Shown: positions 14,082 to 18,642 of the stretch, piece after piece | How positions within the stretch are numbered: the first letter of the stretch is position 1 | Layout of the letters: the number at the start of each line of letters is the position of its first letter | NCBI GenBank assembly: GCA_035293845.1 | Contig: DATGMB010000077.1 | Span: 1-18,642, forward strand | Direction: 5' to 3' | Source: DATGMB01 sp035293845 | GTDB lineage: Bacteria > Acidobacteriota > Terriglobia > Bryobacterales > Bryobacteraceae | DNA: 18,642 nucleotides | Notes under the pieces: generated by a model | What the model saw: the letters and a program-made list of their open reading frames with translations, nothing else | Databases searched by the model: none | What the model was told of the DNA's origin: nothing | Made by a program: the position numbers and the translations under genes

Positions 14082-14770
14082 ACGCCGTCCGCCGCTCGAC
14101 CTTCTCGGCGCGCCTGGATTGCCATTACCTCCTGCGTACGCCGCCGAAGGTCGGCCGCCGGTCCACCCTCGTGGTGGCGCTCCACGGCTTCGGCCAGACC
14201 CCGGAAGTGCTGCTGCCGCTCGTCGCCCGGATGATGGGCGACGATCACGTCATCGCGGCGCTCGAAGGACCCAACCACTTTTTTCTGCCCGCCGGCGGCG
14301 CTGTTGGCCCCGGCGGTGCGAGCGAAGTCGGCTGCGGATGGGTCACCCGGCGGCATGCGCCCTCCGGAATCCGGCTCCACCATGACATGGTGCGGCACGT
14401 GCTGCACGAGGCCGGCAGCGAATACGGCATACCGCCGGAGCGCCGCCTGCTGCTCGGCTTCTCGCAGCCGGTCTCGCTGAACTACCGCTTCGCGGCGGCC
14501 TTCCCGGAAGCCGTCCGCGGCGTAATCGCCATCTGTGGCGGGCTGCCGTCCGACTGGGAATCCGGCGATCGCCGCCCGTTGCGCGCTGCGGTGCTGCACA
14601 TCGCCCGCCGCGAGGACGAGTATTACCCTCCCGCCGTCACGGAACAATATGCGGACCGGCTGCGTCTTCGCGTGCAGGATGTCGAGTTTCACATGCTCGA
14701 AGGTGGCCACCGTTTTCCCTCGGCCGGGAACGTGATCGTGGAAGGCTGGCTGGGGCGGATCCTGCGATGA
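14078..14770 (+). CDS. Alpha/beta hydrolase (phospholipase/carboxylesterase type)
   Basis: A 230-aa serine hydrolase of the Abhydrolase_2/carboxylesterase type. The oxyanion-hole sequence is VVALHGFGQT (32-41). The nucleophile elbow LLLGFSQPVSLNY places S129 in G-F-S-Q-P where family members normally have G-F-S-Q-G. D180 (ARREDEYYPP) and H211 (EGGHRFP) complete a plausible triad. No signal peptide is present. The frame is open from a GTG at 14018, with in-frame ATGs at 14048, 14060 and 14078; 14078 is chosen because GAAGG lies 5 nt upstream and homology starts soon after, but 14048 or 14060 are possible. It is followed after 26 nt by the PD40 protein gene. The substrate is unknown. Confidence 0.82.
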   Translation: MDAVRRSTFSARLDCHYLLRTPPKVGRRSTLVVALHGFGQTPEVLLPLVARMMGDDHVIAALEGPNHFFLPAGGAVGPGGASEVGCGWVTRRHAPSGIRLHHDMVRHVLHEAGSEYGIPPERRLLLGFSQPVSLNYRFAAAFPEAVRGVIAICGGLPSDWESGDRRPLRAAVLHIARREDEYYPPAVTEQYADRLRLRVQDVEFHMLEGGHRFPSAGNVIVEGWLGRILR

Positions 14771-14776
14771 CGGCTG

Positions 14777-14782
14777 TACACT
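14777..14782 (+). promoter_or_regulatory. Possible -10 element (TACACT) for the PD40 gene
   Basis: TACACT lies 14 nt before ATG 14797 in the 26-nt gap after the hydrolase stop. No ribosome binding site is visible between them. Without a clear -35 box this is only a candidate, supported by similar hexamers elsewhere in the window. Confidence 0.3.
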
Positions 14783-14796
14783 GAAGTCTGAAAACT

Positions 14797-16554
14797 ATGG
14801 CTGTTCCTTTCCTCCGCCGCCCCGCTGTCCTGCTGGCGCTGGTGCTCTGCTCGGTGGGCGGCGTGGTCACGCTCTTGGGGCGGCTCGCCGGCGGGTCGAA
14901 GGCGGAGGAGAAGCGCGTGCCGCTCGCCGCCGATGCGGGCGCCAAGAGCTACCCCGCGTTCTCCCCCGACGGGCAGCGCATCGCCTATAGCGCGCGCGCC
15001 GGAAAATCCGATGCGTTCCACATCTTCGTCCGCGCATTGGCGGCCGATACGCTGCGCGCGCTGACCGCCGGCGAGGCGAGTGACGTGTCGCCCGCCTGGT
15101 CGCCGGACGGCCGCTGGATCGCCTTTCTGCGCCTCGAAGAAGGCCGCGCCGAGTATCTCGTGATCCCCGCGGAGGGCGGCGCGGAGCGGAAAGTGGCGGA
15201 CTTCCCCTCCGAGCGCGAGGAGTCGCAGCAGGCCCCGGCCGTCGCCTGGAGCGCGGATGGCAAATCGCTGATCGTCATCGATACCGGCCGCAGCCCCGCC
15301 GGCCTTTCCACCGTCGCGATCGAAGGCGGGGCCGTCACACCCCTCACCACTCCGCCCGCCGGCACTGCGGATTCGACACCCGTGCTGTCGCCGGACCGCA
15401 ACACCCTCGCATTCGTGCGCAGCAGCGGCGCGGGGCAGGGCGATGTCTACCTGTGCGACTCCGCCGGCAAGGGAATCCGCCGCCTGACCTTCGATGATCA
15501 CGAAGTGCAGGGCATCGCCTGGACGCCGGACGGCCAGGACATCGTGTATGCCGCAAACCGCTCGGCCGGGCGCTCGCAGCTCTGGCGCGTGCCGGCCTAC
15601 GGCGGCAGCCCGCGCATGCTCACCGTCGCGGGGCTGAACGCCGCATTCCCCGCCATTGCGCCGTCCGGCAACCGGCTCGTCTATGTCGAGAGCGCTTCGG
15701 GCGCCTCGCTCTGGCGGGCGCGCCTCAACCCCGGCGGCGAGGCGGAAGAGGACCGCGAGCTGGTGCGCTCCACCGGGCGCGAATCCTGGCCAGCGTACTC
15801 GCCCGATGGCCGGCGGCTCGCCTACATCTCCGATCAAACCGGCGCGGACGAGGTCTGGCTGTGCGACGCCGATGGCGCCCACCCCCTGCAACTCACGCAT
15901 TTCAACGGTGCGCGCGTGGCCCGGCCGCGCTGGTCTCCCGATGGGCGCCTCCTGCTGATTGCGCACGATGGCGCGCGCGGCCCGGGCCTCTATACCATCC
16001 CGGTGCCTGCGAAAGGCGCCGCGCCGGCCGCCGGCGCCAAGCCGGTGCCCGTCGTCCCGGGCAGCATGAACGGCAACTGGTCGCTGGACGGAAAGAAGGT
16101 CTATTTCGATGCCGGCGGCCTGGTATGGCGCGTCACGCTGCCGTCCGGCCCCACAGAAAAGGTCACCAGCGAGCCAGGGACGGGACAGGCGGCCGAGTCG
16201 GTGGACGGAAAGTACGTCTACTACCGCGCCCGCGGCAGCATCTGGCGCGTTCCCGTGGCGGGCGGCAAAGAGGAAGAGGTGTTCGTTCCGGAAAACGGCC
16301 TGTTCTTCACTACGATCGAGTCGGTCAGGAACGGGATCTATTATCTCGAATGGGAGCGCCGCGGCCGCGGCATGGCCGTCTCGTTCTACGATTTCGCCGC
16401 CAGGAAGAGCTCGGTGGCGTTGCGGATGAACGGCGTCGGAAACTTCGCCCGTTTCACTCTGTCGTTCTCCGTATCGCCGGACGGCAAGTACATCGTGTAT
16501 CCGAAAGTCGACCGGGACGACACGAGCTTGATGATGCTGGAGCACTTCCGGTAG
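14797..16554 (+). CDS. TolB-like PD40 beta-propeller protein, membrane-anchored or exported
   Basis: A 585-aa protein. Residues 8-31 form a hydrophobic signal or anchor (PAVLLALVLCSVGGVVTLLG). The remainder is a series of about eleven WD40-like PD40 repeats, for example FSPDGQRIAY (55-64), WSPDGRWIAF (101-110), YSPDGRRLAYIS, WSPDGRLLLIA and VSPDGKYIVYPK near the end. This many repeats would build one or two propellers, a platform for protein or carbohydrate binding outside the cytoplasm. In acidobacteria such propellers often sit at the C-terminus of serine/threonine kinases or winged-helix regulators; here no such domain precedes them. It starts 26 nt after the hydrolase gene and is followed after 7 nt by the small gene at 16562. 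Confidence 0.88.
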   Translation: MAVPFLRRPAVLLALVLCSVGGVVTLLGRLAGGSKAEEKRVPLAADAGAKSYPAFSPDGQRIAYSARAGKSDAFHIFVRALAADTLRALTAGEASDVSPAWSPDGRWIAFLRLEEGRAEYLVIPAEGGAERKVADFPSEREESQQAPAVAWSADGKSLIVIDTGRSPAGLSTVAIEGGAVTPLTTPPAGTADSTPVLSPDRNTLAFVRSSGAGQGDVYLCDSAGKGIRRLTFDDHEVQGIAWTPDGQDIVYAANRSAGRSQLWRVPAYGGSPRMLTVAGLNAAFPAIAPSGNRLVYVESASGASLWRARLNPGGEAEEDRELVRSTGRESWPAYSPDGRRLAYISDQTGADEVWLCDADGAHPLQLTHFNGARVARPRWSPDGRLLLIAHDGARGPGLYTIPVPAKGAAPAAGAKPVPVVPGSMNGNWSLDGKKVYFDAGGLVWRVTLPSGPTEKVTSEPGTGQAAESVDGKYVYYRARGSIWRVPVAGGKEEEVFVPENGLFFTTIESVRNGIYYLEWERRGRGMAVSFYDFAARKSSVALRMNGVGNFARFTLSFSVSPDGKYIVYPKVDRDDTSLMMLEHFR

Positions 16555-16561
16555 AAGGCCG

Positions 16562-16777
16562 ATGATGGACCGCGTCGTGAGCTGGACCTCATTCGAGCAG
16601 GAACGGGAAGAGAACGCCGCACTCGATTACTGGCTCAGCCGCCCGCCCGAGGAGCGGATCGCCGAAGTGGAGCGGCTGCGCCGCGAGTACATCGCGAATT
16701 TAGGGGGAGCACAGCGGGATGAATGTGGAGAAAGACTTTGCGGACCTCTGCTCCTTGTTGAACGCGAACCGCGTTGA
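16562..16777 (+). CDS. Small helical protein next to a minimal nucleotidyltransferase (possible antitoxin-like partner)
   Basis: A 71-aa protein, mostly charged helix: TSFEQEREENAALDYWLSRP and PEERIAEVERLRREYIANLG. The arrangement of a short protein with a YWLSRPPEERIAEVERLR-like core directly before a minimal nucleotidyltransferase gene is common in bacteria and is usually taken as a toxin-antitoxin-like pair; assignment here is by context. AAGG lies about 4 nt before the ATG. The last 59 nt overlap the next gene in another frame, and the final residues (CGERLCGPLLLVEREPR) look less natural, so the original stop may have been lost. It starts 7 nt after the PD40 gene. Confidence 0.6.
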   Translation: MMDRVVSWTSFEQEREENAALDYWLSRPPEERIAEVERLRREYIANLGGAQRDECGERLCGPLLLVEREPR

Positions 16778-17178
16778 ATACCTCGTGATCGGCGGCTATG
16801 CCGTCGCATTCCACGGCGCTCCGCGTTTCACCGGCGATCTGGACCTGCTCATCCGGCCCGATTCCGCCAGCGCGGCGCGCACTCGAAGCCGTGCGGGAGT
16901 TCGGTTTTCCGTCAGAAAGCGTCGCGCCGGATTACCTGCTGGAGCAACGTAAGATCCTCCAGTTGGGGCGAGTGCCGGTACAGGTACACATCATGACCAG
17001 CGTTACGGGACTGGATTGGGAGACAGCGTGGGCATCGCGAGTCCTGGGCTCGTACGGCGGCGTGCCGGTCTACTTCATCGGGCGCGAAGCTTTGCTGGCC
17101 AACAAGCGCGCGTCGGGGCGGGCGAAAGACCTGGCGGATGTGGAAGCTCTGGAAAAGAAGGGTGGAGCGAAGGCTTAA
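16719..17178 (+). pseudogene. Minimal nucleotidyltransferase, interrupted by a frameshift
   Basis: From ATG 16719 (GGGGGAG 9 nt upstream) the first frame encodes YLVIGGYAVAFHGAPRFTGD followed by LDLLIRPDS, with the nucleotidyltransferase signature GG at residues 25-26 and D40/D42 as metal-binding aspartates. After about base 16870 the family continues one frame further on as RRALEAVREFGFPSES, then VHIMTSVTGLDWETAW and FIGREALLANKRASGRAKDL to TAA at 17178. One extra base in the GC run GCGGCGCGC (16872-16880) explains the shift; removing it restores a protein of about 152 aa, the normal size. Each fragment alone would lack half of the fold. It may be a real inactivating mutation or a sequencing or assembly error. 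Its stop overlaps the stop of the convergent epimerase gene. Confidence 0.75.
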
Positions 17179-18215
17179 AACCCCGTCGCCGCAATCCAAA
17201 AACTTTCCTTCCACGTGCCGCCCGGCGGGATACTTTCGAGCTCCTTGTACACGCCGGCGTGCGCCAGGTTGAACGCGTCGGTGATGGCGGCCATCGGCTC
17301 GAAGCAGATGAACTCCCTCGCGGCCGGCGCGTAGACCACCGCCACCTGGTACTTGGGACCGTAAGTCACCGTAATCCGCTGCCGCGCTCCTTCCACCCAG
17401 AACTGCGCCCGGCCGTCGGCATTGCGCACCAGGTTGGTGAACACGTCGTCAAGCTGCGTCGCGTGCAGCGGCTGCGGGTCGGCGAACTCCACGGGCCGCC
17501 GCTCTCCCGTCGGGATCAACTCCCGGCTGAGCACCAGGTGGTCGCGTGCGGCGATGTGCACCTTCCACTGGTCGCGCGGCGCATCGTGCAATTGAAAGTA
17601 AGGATGATACCCAATGGCCACCGGCAGCGGGCTCGCGGAGAGATTCTCGATCGCCGTCTCGACCTCCAGCTCGCCGCGTGACAGCCGGTATGTCATCGCG
17701 ATGTTATGCGCGAACGGGAACTGCGCCATCAGCGCCGGGTATCTCCAGAATTCCAGGCGGCTCGTCACCCAGGCCGCATGCTCGTCGGCGCCGCTCGCCG
17801 CAACGGTCCATAGCGGCGAAAAATTGAGCAGACCGTGGATGGGCTTCTGATGGTTGTCCCGCCGGATGTTGCCCAGTTCGGGGTTGATCAAAAACTTTTT
17901 GCCGTTGGCCCAGAAGAAATCGTCGCTGAGCCGGTTGGCCCACGGCGCCAGGAACGGAATGCAGCAAAAGGTCTGCTGCGCCCGCAGGTCGGCCGGGCTG
18001 TAGACGGGCGACCACAGCACATTTTGACCGTTGACCTTCATCTCGTACGCCATGTTGCCGACCGACGGCGCGATCGAAACCTCCACGTGGCGGACGTTGT
18101 CGAGCAGTTGAACGACTTCGATATCGTCGACGGCGGTGCGGCGGGCAGTGTAGTCGGCGGCTTGCGTCATGAGCGGCAGCAATGGCAGAAAGAATACGGC
18201 GGCGGCGAGCTTCAT
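17175..18215 (-). CDS. Exported aldose-1-epimerase-like (galactose mutarotase family) protein
   Basis: A 346-aa protein with a signal peptide (residues 1-19, LAAAVFFLPLLPLMTQAA). It has the galactose mutarotase supersandwich fold and its key residues: FLAPWANRL (88-96, R95 substrate contact), KPIHGLL with H127, GYHPYF with catalytic H204, QLDDVF with D257, and FICFEPMAA with catalytic E306. It should interconvert alpha and beta anomers of an aldose or bind a related sugar. Export is less usual for this family, most of which are cytosolic. The frame continues upstream to 18314, but ATG 18215 is chosen because it starts the signal peptide and overlaps the preceding gene's stop by 4 nt (ATGA), implying translational coupling. 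Confidence 0.9.
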   Translation of the reverse strand: MKLAAAVFFLPLLPLMTQAADYTARRTAVDDIEVVQLLDNVRHVEVSIAPSVGNMAYEMKVNGQNVLWSPVYSPADLRAQQTFCCIPFLAPWANRLSDDFFWANGKKFLINPELGNIRRDNHQKPIHGLLNFSPLWTVAASGADEHAAWVTSRLEFWRYPALMAQFPFAHNIAMTYRLSRGELEVETAIENLSASPLPVAIGYHPYFQLHDAPRDQWKVHIAARDHLVLSRELIPTGERRPVEFADPQPLHATQLDDVFTNLVRNADGRAQFWVEGARQRITVTYGPKYQVAVVYAPAAREFICFEPMAAITDAFNLAHAGVYKELESIPPGGTWKESFWIAATGF

Positions 18216-18622
18216 TGGATGTCGCCGGGATCGCGCAGGTCGAGCACCGTCTCCTTCTGGCAGCAGACGCAGGGACCCGGCGTGTAGGCGCGAATGGAGC
18301 AGATATCGCACCAATAGGTCACCATTTTCAGGTGCCCGTCTTTCTTCACCAGCATGGAATGGGTGTGCATCGGGTCGAGCTGGAAATGGCGCGGCGCGGT
18401 GAAGTGCCCTTTGGCCTGGATCTCGAACCCGTTCAGCCGCGTATCGCCAAGCACCTTGCGCATCGGCGCGTCGCCAGCGAGTTGGATGATCTGGTGCGCG
18501 GAAGTTTCGAGCGCGGCCGGCTGCCCCTCGCGGACGATCAGCTTGCCTTCAATCGTCACGGTTTGCGGATCGGCGGCGAGGCAGAGTGCGGCCAGGGAGA
18601 GGAGCAAAAGGCAGAACCGCAT
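18212..18622 (-). CDS. Exported Cys-rich small protein, unknown function
   Basis: A 136-aa protein with a signal peptide (residues 1-17, CLLLLSLAALCLAA). The middle is beta-rich (TVTIEGKLIVREGQPAALET, NGFEIQAKGHFTAPRHFQLD). The C-terminal third carries a Cys cluster, YWCDICSIRAY and GPCVCCQKETV (C105, C108, C118, C120, C121), plus H86 and H88 in MHTHSM, which could bind metal or form disulfides. No family is recognised. Its TGA overlaps the ATG of the epimerase gene by 4 nt, so the two are co-translated. A TACAAT hexamer lies 7 nt before the start. Confidence 0.8.
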   Translation of the reverse strand: MRFCLLLLSLAALCLAADPQTVTIEGKLIVREGQPAALETSAHQIIQLAGDAPMRKVLGDTRLNGFEIQAKGHFTAPRHFQLDPMHTHSMLVKKDGHLKMVTYWCDICSIRAYTPGPCVCCQKETVLDLRDPGDIQ

Positions 18623-18629
18623 CGGTTCA

Positions 18630-18635
18630 ATTGTA
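18630..18635 (-). promoter_or_regulatory. Possible -10 element (TACAAT) for the Cys-rich protein/epimerase pair
   Basis: Minus-strand TACAAT ends 7 nt before the ATG at 18622, predicting a leaderless transcript for the two-gene unit. The -35 region lies beyond the window edge and cannot be judged. Confidence 0.35.
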
Positions 18636-18642
18636 GCGCGGA

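Noticed and set aside
14689..16545. Very long open frame (618 codons) on the minus strand opposite the PD40 gene
   Set aside because: Its product is Arg/Ala/Gly-rich with no domain, while the plus strand encodes clear repeated PD40 motifs. Long antisense frames are expected in GC-rich genes.
1..18642. tRNA, rRNA, riboswitch, CRISPR array or intact insertion sequence
   Set aside because: I saw no cloverleaf-like stretch, regularly spaced repeats, transposase motif or terminal inverted repeats with target duplication. No T-box-like leader is visible before cysE.

Overview
The window is a GC-rich, densely packed bacterial chromosome segment. The mix of families (PD40/TolB-like propeller, DUF4159, DUF3108, a secreted M28 peptidase, a membrane protein fused to a spermidine-synthase-like domain, an AHL-lactonase-like metallo-hydrolase, many small exported proteins of unknown function) suggests an Acidobacteriota genome, most likely of the Solibacter/Bryobacter type. 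That placement is an inference from gene content and composition; there is no rRNA or other marker here.

Layout. 1-745 (+): the tail of an unidentified gene and two small conserved-looking proteins, the second with a zinc-ribbon-like Cys pattern. 838-4024 (-): M28 metallopeptidase, DUF4159 protein and metallo-beta-lactamase-fold hydrolase, all probably exported. 4065-6242 (+): polytopic membrane protein fused to a spermidine-synthase-like methyltransferase domain. 6258-8288 (-): small exported protein, DoxX-family membrane protein, and an unrecognised coiled-coil plus beta-rich protein. 8402-11083 (-): cysE and a nuoI-like gene as a tight pair, a thioredoxin-fold protein and a LysR regulator. 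11149-11540 (-): a broken gene combining the start of an HNH domain with the end of a SAVED domain, read as the remnant of a Cap5-type CBASS anti-phage effector. 11539-12150 (+): YdeI-family protein, starting head-to-head with that remnant. 12154-14006 (-): zinc-motif methyltransferase and DUF3108 protein. 14078-17178 (+): alpha/beta hydrolase, PD40 propeller protein, a small helical protein and a frameshifted minimal nucleotidyltransferase resembling a toxin-antitoxin pair. 17175-18622 (-): exported aldose-1-epimerase-like protein, translationally coupled to an exported Cys-rich small protein.

The region is mainly housekeeping and exported hydrolytic functions, with two eroded defence or toxin-antitoxin-like genes (11149-11540 and 16562-17178). 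I see no complete, obviously new multi-gene system. The most notable regional pattern is that at least ten genes carry a TAnnnT (-10-like) hexamer only 6-14 nt before the start codon, which predicts leaderless or very short-leader mRNAs. No stretch over 300 bases lacks a gene, and I found no tRNA, rRNA, CRISPR array or intact insertion sequence.
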